This document shows, in pieces, positions 1 to 11,763 of a stretch of 18,036 nucleotides of DNA. The DNA is from VRUE01 sp035701465 (lineage in GTDB: Bacteria > Actinomycetota > Thermoleophilia > Solirubrobacterales > 70-9): NCBI GenBank assembly GCA_035701465.1, contig DASSMU010000197.1, positions 1 to 18,036 on the forward strand, given 5' to 3'. The translations under genes and the position numbers were made by a program. Under the pieces are notes generated by a model. It searched no databases and was not told where the DNA came from. It was given only the letters and a program-made list of their open reading frames with translations. Numbering within the stretch: position 1 is the stretch's first letter; each line of letters starts with the position of its first letter.

Positions 1-1
1 C

Positions 2-253
2 AGCGTCCTCGCCGGGGTTTTGGCCGGCCTGGTCGGCAAGAAGGCCTTTGAACGCCTCTGGGGCTTGATCGACGACGAGGAGCCGCCGAGCCCCGAGCAT
101 CGCGAGCTCTCCCGGCCGAAGCTCGTCGCGGCGCTCCTGATCGAGGGCGCGATCTTCAGCCTGGTCAAAGGCCTCGTCGACCACAGCGCCCGCCGAGCCT
201 TCGCCAAGGCCACCGGAGCCTGGCCGGGCGAGGAACGACCCGAGTCCGAATGA
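2..253 (+). CDS. DUF4235 family protein, 3' part (partial at window start)
   Basis: The reading frame is open to the left edge of the window, so the true start lies outside it. A TTG at position 20 is possible but would cut off residues that look like family sequence. The visible 83 codons contain GKKAFERLWGLIDDEEPP near the N-terminus, a central hydrophobic stretch (LVAALLIEGAIFSLVKGLV), and a C-terminal RRAFAKATGAWPG block. This order matches the small DUF4235 proteins of actinobacteria, which are roughly 90–100 residues and probably membrane-associated. No function is known for the family. A short hairpin and about 120 bp separate it from the helicase operon, so it is probably a separate unit. 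The family call is from recognition of the pattern, not from a search. Confidence 0.7.
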   Translation, partial: SVLAGVLAGLVGKKAFERLWGLIDDEEPPSPEHRELSRPKLVAALLIEGAIFSLVKGLVDHSARRAFAKATGAWPGEERPESE

Positions 254-266
254 CTGGACCCGGGTC

Positions 267-282
267 TCGCCCAAGGGGGCGA
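267..282. terminator. Small hairpin after the DUF4235 gene
   Basis: TCGCCC (267–272) and GGGCGA (277–282) form a 6-bp stem with a 4-nt AAGG loop. It follows the palindrome GACCCGGGTC at 257–266. It lies 14 nt after the DUF4235 stop and has no T tract. It could help end that transcript, but the support is only the base pairing. Confidence 0.25.
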
Positions 283-374
283 CTCAGGCGCGCTGACTGC
301 TCGGGCCCGGGCATCGGCGGTCGATGTCCGGTTGACAGCGAACAGGACCCAGCTCCTGGGATGATGCCCGCGCG

Positions 375-3811
<3,437 letters not shown>

Positions 3812-3815
<4 letters not shown>

Positions 3816-6502
3816 GCGACGACCGCAGGCTGATCGAGGACTTGATCCCGGTCGAGGCGATCAACGAAGTCGCCCAGCGGGAGAAGATCGGCAACGCGAA
3901 GACCCATCCGCGCAAGCTCCACCTCTGGTGGGCGCGGCGTCCCCTCGCGGCGGCTCGCGCAGCCGTATACGCGACGCTGGTTCGCGCCGATGATGTTCCA
4001 GAGGAGGCACGCTCGGCCGAGTATTTTCGTGAGCTCTGCCGCTGGGGTGTCGACGAAGCCCGGATCGCCGAGGCGCGCGAGCGCGTGCTCGCCGCCAACG
4101 GCGGGGAGCCGCCCAAGGTCCTCGACATGTTCGCCGGCGGCGGCGCGATTCCGCTTGAGGCGGCGCGCCTCGGCTGCGAGGCTACGGCGGTCGAGCTCAA
4201 CCCGGTCGCCCACCTGATCGAGCTCTGCACACTCGACTACCCGCAGAGATTCGGTTCCTCGCTCGCCGACGACGTACGCAGGTGGGGTGCGCGCTGGATC
4301 GAGCGCGCGTGGGAGAGGGTGGGCCATCTGTACCCACCCGTCGAGACCGACGTGTTGGAAGGTCAGGAGCAATTGGGGCTTGAGAGCGGCGACGATGCCA
4401 AGGAAGGTCGCCGCCCCATCGCCTACCTCTGGACCCGCACAGTTCGCTGCCCAAACCCAGAGCTAGGTGAACACCGGATCCCGCTTGTACGTCAGACTTG
4501 GCTCGCTCGTAAGAAAGGTCGCTTCGTCGCACTGCGGCCAGTTGTCGATCAGCAGGCGCGAGAGGTGCGCTGGGAGGTGGTTCAGGCCGACCACCAGGAT
4601 CTTGGCTTCAACCCCGCTGGCTTCTCTAGTCGCGGGAAAGCGACCTGTTTCATTTGTGGAGCAGGTGTAGATGCCGACTACGTCAAGGCGGAGGGGCGGG
4701 CCGGACGGATCGGGACCGCGCCGCTCGCCACCGTTCTGCGACACCGCTCTGGCCGTGGACGCGAGTACTTGGCTGGTGATGTTTCGACTATTCCCCTCGA
4801 GAACATGTGCCGCGCTGTTCTTGAGGAACTTGAAGTCCAACCGCCATCGGAGTCGATTGTCGACAGCTACCGACAGGCGGTTCTCGTTCCCCAGTATGGG
4901 CTCACGCGCTTTTGCGATCTCTTTACCTCCCGTCAGCTTGCAACGCTCTGTGCACTTGCGCAGGGAGTGCACGAGATACACGAGGAAATGATTTCAGATG
5001 GGTTTGAGCCCAAGCGGGCAGAGGCTGCGTGTGCGTACATAGGCTTGGTGGTAAGTCGTCTGTCTGACTACAACAACACGCTATGTCAGTGGCACAACAC
5101 TGGCGAGAAGACCAATCATGCATTCGCACGTCAAGCATTGCCGATGGTATGGGACTTCTCCGAGGTCAATCCATTTGCCATGGCCAGCGGAAGTGTGCAT
5201 ATCTACGTTGCAGAGATGGCACAAATTATTGAGAGCTCCCTCGCCAATGTCGAACGCCGATGTGAGGTTCGACGCACCTCGGCCACCCAGCTCCCTGATC
5301 ATGACGCTGCCTACGACGCGGTTATTACTGATCCGCCCTATTACGACAACATCTCATATGCCGATCTCTCGGACTTCTTCTACGTCTGGCTAAAGCGTTC
5401 TATTGGCTTTCTCTTTCCAGAACACCTAGAGGGTGAACTCACACCCAAGCACCGAGAAATTGCGTCAATTGTCCATCGCCACGAAGGAGATCGGAGCGCT
5501 GCGCGAAGGTTTTACGAGGAAGAAATGGAGGGGGCCTTCTTGGAAGCGCATCGGGTGTTGAAGCCTGCGGCACCGCTGATTTGCGTTTATGCCCATAAGA
5601 CGACGCTTGGTTGGGCATCTTTGGTGGAGGCCTTGCGCCGCGCAGGCTTTGCGATTACAGAGGCATGGCCTTTGGACACGGAGATGCCGGAGCGGAGCCG
5701 AGGTCAGGGAAGTGCGGCACTGGCATCGTCCATCTTTGTTGTCGCACGTCGCCGGGAAGTAGAAGACATGGGTGACTATGGAGTCGTATTGGCCGAGCTC
5801 GACACGATCGTCGACGAGCGGCTAGAGCGCCTCACCGAAGCCGGTGTCTCAGGCTCGGACTTGGTCATCGCCACGATCGGAGCGGGGCTGCGAGCCTTCA
5901 CTCGCCACTTGAAGGTCGAGCGCGCCAATGGTGAGGACGTCTCGGTCGAGACCTTCATCGACGAGGCGCAGTCACGCGTGCTGAACGCGATCCTTGCCAA
6001 GGTCTACGGGCTCGCCGATGGTCTCGGCACGATCGACGCGAAGACGCGCTACTACGTGATTGCGCGAGTCGCTTTCGGCTACGCGGACGTCGAGTTCGAC
6101 GAGGCCAACAATCTGGCGCGCAGCGCCGGCGTCGAGCTGTCCGACCTCGCCGACGGCAGGATGCCGCTGGCGCAGATCAAAAAGGGAAAGGTCACCTTCC
6201 TCGACTACGACGAGCGCGGCGAGGACCCGGAGCTCGGTCTCGTTTCGAACGGCATCGACCCATCTCTGATCGACATCCTCCACGGCGTGCTGTGGCACGC
6301 CGGTCATCAGCGTGAGAAACTGCACGACTACTTGATACAGGCTCGCTTCGACCCCGAGGCATTGCGAGCGGTTGCCCAGGCGCTCCAGGGCAAGGCGCTT
6401 CGTGCCGAGGGAGAGAGCAAGCCCGACGAGGCGCAGGCCTGCGAGCGTCTCCTCGGCGCTTGGAAGTCGCTCATCGACGACAACCTGATCACCAGCTCAT
6501 GA
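3812..6502 (+). CDS. DUF1156 (COG1743-type) adenine-specific DNA methyltransferase
   Basis: The GTG start overlaps the helicase stop in GTGA and has AGGAGG at 3796–3801, giving 896 residues. The open frame runs further upstream, but that part is only the helicase in another frame. The N-terminus (LIPVEAINE, then KLHLWWARRPLAAAR) is the DUF1156 signature. The SAM-binding motif is DMFAGGGAIPLE (105–116) and the catalytic motif is DPPY (507–510), as in N6-adenine methylases. CFIC (C279, C282) is one zinc knuckle. The usual partner knuckle appears incomplete: C213 is followed by PNPELG where I expect a second Cys. LKPAAPLICVYAHKTT and the SSIFVVARRR region are also typical. Codons 210–655 are much lower in G+C than either end. 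It probably methylates adenine in self DNA as part of the operon. Confidence 0.93.
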
Positions 6503-9285
6503 GTAAGCAGACGGCCTACACGCTTCGCCCCTGGACCGATGTGGTGGAGCCCCACCCCGACGTTCGCTCGGGCGATCTCGCGATGGGGACCTACGCGGCA
6601 AACCTCGCCAAGGTCGCGATCGAGTCGGCGGGCGCCGAGGTCTACCGCGACGCGGAAGCGTTTTTCGCCGCCACCTACTTCACCGAGGAGATACGCAAGC
6701 TCCTTTTCGACGTCTGGGCGGGGCTCGCCGGGAAGCCGGGCGACCGGGTGCTCCAGCTCCGCACTCCCTTCGGTGGCGGCAAGACCCACACGCTGCTCGC
6801 CCTGTATCACCTGGCGACCTCGCCGCAGGCGGCGCAGGGCGTGCCCGAGCTGGAGGGCATCTCCGAGCCGGGTCCGGTCCGAACCGCGGTCCTCTCCGGC
6901 GAGTACCTCGATCCCCAGCGGGGCAGGGAGGTCGAGGGCCGGCGTATCCGCACCATCTGGGGAGAGCTCGCCTTCCAGCTCGGCGGATGGGCTGCCTACG
7001 ACGAGCTGCTCGTCGACGGCGAGGAGGGAGCGCCTCCGGGCAGCGAGATCATCGGGCGGCTGCTCGGGGAGACGCCCGCCCTGGTCCTGCTCGACGAGGC
7101 CGTGATGTACGTGGCCAGGGGCCGGGCCGTGGCGAAGGGCGACTCGGACATGGCGAAGCTGACGCTGCTCTTCCTGCAGAACCTGACCGAGGCGGTCAAC
7201 CAGAGCGTGCACGGGGGGCTCATCTACTCGCTCCAGTCGAGCGTGGGGGAGGCGGTCGGGGAGGAGCAGCTGCTCCGCGACATGGAGAAGATCGCCGCCC
7301 GGATCGACGCGCGCCGCGAGCCGGTCAGCGGCGACGAGGTGCTGAGAGTGGTCCAGCGCCGGCTGTTCGGGTCGCTCGGCGACGACGAGGTCCACCAGAC
7401 GGTTGCCGCGGCCTACGGGAAGAACTACGAGGCCGAGCTGCTCGCCATCGCCGAGACGGAGGCCGAGCGGCGGGAGGCGGGAGAGCGCGCACGGGCGCTC
7501 GAACAGCGAACGCTGCTCTCCTACCCGTTCCACCCCCAGCTGATCGACATCATGCAGCACCGCTGGGCGAGCCTCCCCACCTACCAGCGCACCCGCGGCG
7601 CGCTCCAGTTTCTGGCCACCGTCGTCCACAGTCTCTGGGCCGGCGACGGGCGGAAAACAGCGGCGTTGATCGGCCCCGGCGACGTCGACCTCGCCGACGA
7701 GCACAGCCGCAACACCTTCTTCGAGCAGGTCGATGCCGAGCGTCAATATCGTGCTGTGGTGGAGGCCGACTTCCTCGGCACCGATGCCGGTGCCCGCCGG
7801 GTCGACGAGCGCTTCGCGCGCGAATCGCCGGCGCTAGCGAGCCTGCGCATCGGCTCGCGCGTCGCGACCGCGATCATGCTGATGTCGTTCGGGGCCCGCG
7901 AAGGGGAAGATCACGGCGCCCTGGAAAGCGAGGTCCTCGACGCCACCGTGGTGCCGGAGTTGGACGGCAACCTCGTCCGCGCCGCGCTCAAGGAACTGCG
8001 CGGCGAGGCGCTCCTCTATCTCCACCACAGCGGCCGCCGCTACCGCTTCGAGCCGCAGCCCAACCTCAACAAGCTGATCCTCGCCGAGCAGGACAAGCTC
8101 GAGCCCGACGAGGTCACGAATCAGGTTCGCAAGGAGTTCGAACGCAACCTCTCCAGCGGTGGCGCCGCGGGCCAGGCAGTGATCTGGCCGCGCGATCCCG
8201 ATCAGGTTGAGGACCGCGTGCCGAAGTTCCGGGTGGTGTACCTGCCGCTCGACTGGCAGGGGGCAAAGCTGGCGCCCGAGGAGTTCGTGATGGCGGGGCA
8301 GCGGCGATTCAAGAACGGGTTGGCCCTCGTCACGCCGAAAGCGGCGGGGTTCGATGCCGCGCGCGCGGCCGCGAGGTCTGTGCTGGCGGTGGAGCGGCTG
8401 ATCGCCGACAAGACGCGCCACGGCTTCTCCGAGGAGCAGGTGGAGGAGCTGCGTGAGCGCCAGCGGCAGGCCGCGGGAGATTTGGCCGGCGCCGTCAACG
8501 ACTGCTACGAACGCGTCCTGGTGCCGACGGGAATCGGCGAGGGCAAGGTCGAGTTCGAGAGCGTCGACCTCGGCACCGTGCTGGGGGTCGGGCGAGGGGT
8601 CCATGCGCGCGTGCGCGAGGCGCTGGCCAACCACGTGTTCGAGAGGCTGACGCCGGCCCGGCTGAGCGCGCTGTGCAGGCTTGCCGAGGTCGACTCGGTG
8701 TATTGCGAGTCGCTGCTAGAGCGCTTCTACAGCTTCTTTGAGATGCCGAAGCTGTGGGGTCAGGAGCCGCTCCGGGGCGCGATCGCCAGTGGCGTGGAAA
8801 AGGGCCTCTTCGCTTACTGCGTGAGCGTCGCCGGAGAGGGCGGCGACGCGACCGCCGCCGACCCGTCCCAGATCCGCCTGGGCGTGCCCCTGCCGGTGGA
8901 CGAGATCGACCTGGGTCCGGGGTCGGCGCTGCTCAGCCCGGAGATGGCAGGGCGGCTTCAGCCAGCCCAGGGCGAAGAGGTTCCTACCCCCGAGGACGAG
9001 CCGACCGGCGACGTTCCAACGGAGCCGCTGTCGGGCAGCGTCTCGAGCGATGGCCGCCGCCGGGTGCTGCTCACGATTCAGGCGACCGAGGACGACCTCT
9101 TTACGGTCAACCGGGCGCTCAGCCAGCTGCGCGACCTGCTCGGAGATGCCGGCAAGATGACGATCGAGGTGCAGGTGCAGGCGGCCTCCGACGGCGAGTC
9201 GATCGATCCGATCCGCCTCCAGAACATGGTTCTGCAGCACCTGGAGGAGGATCCTGACGTGAGCTTCGACCACCGGCTGGAGTAG
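6499..9285 (+). CDS. DUF499 family AAA-type ATPase
   Basis: The ATG overlaps the methylase stop in ATGA and gives 928 residues. Translation probably couples to the upstream gene because no clear ribosome site is present. The N-terminus (LRPWTDVVEPHPDVRSGD) is a DUF499 hallmark. The Walker A motif is FGGGKTHT (G92–G94, K95, T96) and Walker B is LVLLDEA with D199 and E200. A long helical middle follows. The C-terminal part holds a proline- and acid-rich linker (near codons 830–855) and a final domain with VLLTIQATEDDLF. COG1483-type proteins of this family are usually about 900–1100 residues, so it looks complete. They are often found beside DUF1156 methylases and helicases. The likely role is a motor or switch ATPase in the same complex or pathway. 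The biochemistry is inferred. Confidence 0.92.
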   Translation: MSKQTAYTLRPWTDVVEPHPDVRSGDLAMGTYAANLAKVAIESAGAEVYRDAEAFFAATYFTEEIRKLLFDVWAGLAGKPGDRVLQLRTPFGGGKTHTLLALYHLATSPQAAQGVPELEGISEPGPVRTAVLSGEYLDPQRGREVEGRRIRTIWGELAFQLGGWAAYDELLVDGEEGAPPGSEIIGRLLGETPALVLLDEAVMYVARGRAVAKGDSDMAKLTLLFLQNLTEAVNQSVHGGLIYSLQSSVGEAVGEEQLLRDMEKIAARIDARREPVSGDEVLRVVQRRLFGSLGDDEVHQTVAAAYGKNYEAELLAIAETEAERREAGERARALEQRTLLSYPFHPQLIDIMQHRWASLPTYQRTRGALQFLATVVHSLWAGDGRKTAALIGPGDVDLADEHSRNTFFEQVDAERQYRAVVEADFLGTDAGARRVDERFARESPALASLRIGSRVATAIMLMSFGAREGEDHGALESEVLDATVVPELDGNLVRAALKELRGEALLYLHHSGRRYRFEPQPNLNKLILAEQDKLEPDEVTNQVRKEFERNLSSGGAAGQAVIWPRDPDQVEDRVPKFRVVYLPLDWQGAKLAPEEFVMAGQRRFKNGLALVTPKAAGFDAARAAARSVLAVERLIADKTRHGFSEEQVEELRERQRQAAGDLAGAVNDCYERVLVPTGIGEGKVEFESVDLGTVLGVGRGVHARVREALANHVFERLTPARLSALCRLAEVDSVYCESLLERFYSFFEMPKLWGQEPLRGAIASGVEKGLFAYCVSVAGEGGDATAADPSQIRLGVPLPVDEIDLGPGSALLSPEMAGRLQPAQGEEVPTPEDEPTGDVPTEPLSGSVSSDGRRRVLLTIQATEDDLFTVNRALSQLRDLLGDAGKMTIEVQVQAASDGESIDPIRLQNMVLQHLEEDPDVSFDHRLE

Positions 9286-9287
9286 TC

Positions 9288-10250
9288 GTGGACGAGCGCG
9301 ATGAATTGGCGGCAGGCTCGGCAGAGGACACCCCCCGCTTCGGCCAGCTTCGCCCGCTTGCCGCTTCCTCGGCTGAGGGGTGGGACCACGAGGCACATGA
9401 CTTCACGCCCTGGCTGGCCGAGAACATCGAGTTGCTCGGTGAGGAGCTCGGGCTCGTGTTGCGGCTAAAAGAGCGCGAGGCCGCCGTCGGTCGCTACTCC
9501 CTCGATCTGCTGCTTGAAGACGCGCAGGGTCGTACAGTGATCGTCGAGAACCAGTTCGGTAAAACCGACCACGACCATCTCGGCAAGCTGCTGACCTACT
9601 GCGCAGGCACCGAGGCGGAGGTGGCGGTTTGGCTATCGGAGTCGCTCACCGACGAGCACGTCGCGGCGCTCGAATGGCTGAACGAGAACACGGTGGCAGG
9701 AGTCGGCTTCTTCGGGGTCGAGCTCGGACTGCTGAAGATCGATGACTCCAGGCCGGCACCCCGCTTCAGGGTGGTCGTCAAGCCGAACGAGTGGAAAAAG
9801 CGGGCGCGACCCGAACCGCAGGGCCCCGTGGAGCCATGGGACTGGCCTGCTTTCGGGGAGGCACTGGGTATCAGCCAGCAGCGGATCGAGGTGGGCCGAG
9901 CGCTTGTCGATCGGATCGAGGCCGCGCTCAGGGATCGCGGCTTGCCCTGGAAGACCGCCTTCCGCAAGGGCTACGTCGGCTTTCAGCGCAGCGGTGGCTA
10001 CAACGTTTTGATCGTGGACCTCTACTGGCGCCGAGCTCCACGCCTCGCCGTCAAGATCCCGGCGCCGATCGACGAGCTCGGCATGCCCGATCCGTTCCCG
10101 GATCTCGATTCATCCTGGGTCGAGGCCGAGCGAGAATGGGGTTGGACGGTACCTTCGGTAAGCGCCATCCCGGATGTCAACCGAGCGATCGAGCTCGCCC
10201 ACCGCCTCCAGCCCGAATCCGGACCGTTGCGGTTGCCGGACCGAGGGTGA
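9288..10250 (+). CDS. PD-(D/E)XK-like putative nuclease, fourth gene of the defence-like operon
   Basis: A GTG start lies 2 nt after the DUF499 stop, with GGAG at 9279–9282 spaced 5 nt, and gives 320 residues. Residues 36–175 look like a restriction-endonuclease fold: HDFTPWLAENIELLG, then D73 in SLDLLLED, then E87-N-Q89 in VIVENQFG, then a TDHDHLGKLLTY helix. The D…ExQ pattern replaces the usual ExK, a variation I associate with DUF4268-containing proteins. FFGVELGLLKI and a VVVKPNEW segment follow. The C-terminal part (about 185–320, with GYVGFQR near 228 and WGWTVPSV) is a second domain that I cannot name. Tight coupling to the ATPase gene argues that it belongs to the system, perhaps as its nuclease or DNA-binding part. 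Catalytic activity is not shown by sequence alone. Confidence 0.8.
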   Translation: MDERDELAAGSAEDTPRFGQLRPLAASSAEGWDHEAHDFTPWLAENIELLGEELGLVLRLKEREAAVGRYSLDLLLEDAQGRTVIVENQFGKTDHDHLGKLLTYCAGTEAEVAVWLSESLTDEHVAALEWLNENTVAGVGFFGVELGLLKIDDSRPAPRFRVVVKPNEWKKRARPEPQGPVEPWDWPAFGEALGISQQRIEVGRALVDRIEAALRDRGLPWKTAFRKGYVGFQRSGGYNVLIVDLYWRRAPRLAVKIPAPIDELGMPDPFPDLDSSWVEAEREWGWTVPSVSAIPDVNRAIELAHRLQPESGPLRLPDRG

Positions 10251-10284
10251 TCAGAGGCTCAACCGGGGAGGGGGGACGGGTTCG

Positions 10285-10629
10285 GGCATCGGCTCAGCTC
10301 GAGCTCTCTGAGCCGCTCCTCGAGTGCGGAGTAGGAAGCTGCTGCGCGGCGCAGCTCCCGAACGCCCGCATGATCTCAATATTGACGGCGATCGCGCGCT
10401 TGCTACGCAGCACCCCCGAAAGCATGGCCACGCCTTGCTCGGTGAAGACGTAGGGGCATAGCGACGCCCGCCCCGGCCGGACTTTGAGGTCGCAATCTGC
10501 GACCTCAAAGCCGCTGCCTCGGCCTCATCCAACTGAAACATGAAGTCCGCCGGGAAGCGCTCGACGTTCCGTTTGACCTGCTCGACCAGGCGTTTCGTTC
10601 TCCACGCCGTACAGGTCATCCGGCAGCAT
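10285..10629 (-). pseudogene. ORF6N-domain DNA-binding protein, degraded by frameshifts
   Basis: Reading the minus strand, pieces of an ORF6N domain appear in different frames: DLYGVE, then TKRLVEQVKRNVERFPADFMFQLDE continuing to RSQIATSKSGRGGRRY, then YVFTEQGVAMLSGVLRSKRA and VNIEIMRAF, then RELRRAAASYSALEERLREL. Joining them needs an extra base near 10598–10603, a missing base near 10451–10456, and a shift near 10358–10362. The usual N-terminus before LYGVE is also lost. ORF6N proteins are phage- and mobile-element-linked DNA-binding proteins. This copy is almost certainly dead. It lies between the defence operon and tRNA-Ala(CGC) and fills most of the 410-bp gap there. Confidence 0.8.
10482..10510. 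repeat. Perfect 13-bp inverted repeat inside the ORF6N remnant
   Basis: CTTTGAGGTCGCA (10482–10494) and its exact reverse complement TGCGACCTCAAAG (10498–10510) are separated by ATC. On the minus strand it covers the codons for the LRSQIATSK motif of ORF6N. It could be a hairpin, an operator-like palindrome, or a by-product of the amino-acid motif. Confidence 0.85.
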
Positions 10630-10660
10630 TGCAAACTGGCGGATGCTGTTGTCTGCGAAA

Positions 10661-10733
10661 TGGAGCTAGGCGGATTCGAACCGCCGACCTCCTGGGTGCG
10701 ATCCAGGCGCTCTGCCAGCTGAGCTATAGCCCC
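10661..10733 (-). tRNA. tRNA-Ala (anticodon CGC)
   Basis: The 73-nt minus-strand sequence folds as a tRNA. The acceptor is GGGGCTA paired with TAGCTCC plus discriminator A, including the G3:U70 wobble pair that identifies alanine tRNAs. The D arm holds CTCAGCTGGCAGAG. The anticodon stem CCTGG/CCAGG encloses ATCGCAC, giving anticodon CGC for GCG codons. The T loop is GGTTCGAATCC. No CCA is encoded. It is divergent from the acidic-protein gene and sits directly beside the ORF6N remnant. Confidence 0.95.
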
Positions 10734-10819
10734 TCGTGCGTGGGTGGGAGGATCGTCCCAGCGCCCTCGCAAGCGCAAGGATAACCGCATAGGCTTTAGT
10801 TTCCCGACGTACGGGGCTC

Positions 10820-11692
10820 ATGGGCATTCTTGACGAGGCAATCCGAGAGCATTTGGAGCTGAAGCGCCAGCACGGCGCCGGCGACTCCGAGCTGAAGCAG
10901 CTCGAGGACGAGGCGTTCGGCCAGGCCGAGCGGCCTGGCTCCGAGGCCGCTTCGGACCCGCTTGCCGAGGCGCCCACCGAGTTCATGGCGCAGCCGGAGA
11001 CGGGGGAGGAGCCTTCTTCCCGGCGCGAGGCGCCCACGATCGCCGACCTGCAGGAGCCGCCACCGCCGCCGGAGGAGCCCGCGCCGGCCGCCGAGGCCCC
11101 TGCCGAGGAGGAGCAGCCGGCGATGGAGCACGAGATCGTCGCCGACGCTCCCGAGTCGGCCGAGCCAGGAGCCGAGGTCGAGGCGGCCGGCCCCGCCACC
11201 GAAGAGCGCCACGCGATCGCCGAGCAGCCGACCGAACTGCACGACATGGAGGCGGAGCTGGGCGCCCCGCCCAGCCCGACCGACGAGGAGCTGGTCGAGG
11301 AGGAGATCGCCGAGCCGCGCCTCGCGCCGACCGACCCGCTCGCCGGCCTCGAAGAGGACGAGGACGCCGAGGTCAGCGTCACCGGCCCGGCCGCCGACGA
11401 CGATGACGAGCTCGACGACGAGGACGACGCCTTCTGGAACGAGCAGCGCCTCTCCGACGAACTCGACCAGGCGCTCGAGGCGCCGCCGCGCGACCCCGAG
11501 CCGGAGCTCTCCGACGAGGTCGAGCTGGACGACGAGATCGAGGTGGAGCAGGACGAGGAGCCCGAGGCCGCGGCGCCGCGCCACGAGGAGGACGTGCTCG
11601 AGGAGACCCCCGACTTCCTCGAGGAGACCCCCGAGGACGACCAGCTCTGGTTCGAGCAGAAGCCCCCGAAGGACTTCGACTTCGACGACTGA
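10820..11692 (+). CDS. Acidic Ala/Glu/Pro-rich protein of unknown function
   Basis: This 290-residue protein has three parts. The N-terminal 35 residues (GILDEAIREHLELKRQHGA and a following ELKQLEDEAFG) form a predicted helix. The middle of about 220 residues is low-complexity, rich in Glu, Asp, Ala and Pro, and probably disordered. The C-terminus ends in LWFEQKPPKDFDFDD. I recognise the conserved ends as typical of uncharacterised Thermoleophilia proteins, where only the two ends are kept. A 17-nt direct repeat (11597–11613 and 11618–11634) encodes a doubled LEETP unit. No signal peptide or membrane segment is visible, so it is probably cytosolic. The extreme negative charge would suit a scaffold or nucleic-acid-mimic role, but that is speculation. 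It is divergent from tRNA-Ala with 86 bp between them. Confidence 0.75.
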   Translation: MGILDEAIREHLELKRQHGAGDSELKQLEDEAFGQAERPGSEAASDPLAEAPTEFMAQPETGEEPSSRREAPTIADLQEPPPPPEEPAPAAEAPAEEEQPAMEHEIVADAPESAEPGAEVEAAGPATEERHAIAEQPTELHDMEAELGAPPSPTDEELVEEEIAEPRLAPTDPLAGLEEDEDAEVSVTGPAADDDDELDDEDDAFWNEQRLSDELDQALEAPPRDPEPELSDEVELDDEIEVEQDEEPEAAAPRHEEDVLEETPDFLEETPEDDQLWFEQKPPKDFDFDD

Positions 11693-11748
11693 ACAGGCGT
11701 TCCGGCCGCTCGGCTAGAATCCTCGATCTCGGAGTAACACCAGCGAGC

Positions 11749-11754
11749 TACACT
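11749..11754 (+). promoter_or_regulatory. Candidate -10 box for the VapB-like antitoxin
   Basis: TACACT lies 9 nt before the ATG at 11764, which would make a nearly leaderless transcript. No -35 box is clear. CCAGC (11740–11744) and GCTGG (11757–11761) flank it as a short inverted repeat, a plausible autoregulatory operator. An alternative -10, TAGAAT, is at 11715–11720. Confidence 0.3.
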
Positions 11755-11763
11755 GTGCTGGAG

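Noticed and set aside
332..337. TTGACA as the -35 box of the operon promoter
   Set aside because: No acceptable -10 hexamer lies 16–18 bp downstream. The nearest AT-containing match is 22 bp away, next to the start codon.
6328..7746. 472-codon minus-strand frame opposite the DUF499 gene
   Set aside because: Antisense shadow of a clear ATPase gene, with no motif of its own.
10291..10314. GGCTCAG…CTGAGCC hairpin after the operon as a terminator
   Set aside because: It has no T tract and falls in the repetitive leucine/glutamate codons of the ORF6N remnant tail, so it may be chance.
10251..10790. Single 179-codon minus-strand gene
   Set aside because: It joins the tRNA antisense region, a piece of ORF6N and out-of-frame sequence. 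The ORF6N domain is split over several frames, so a pseudogene is the better reading.
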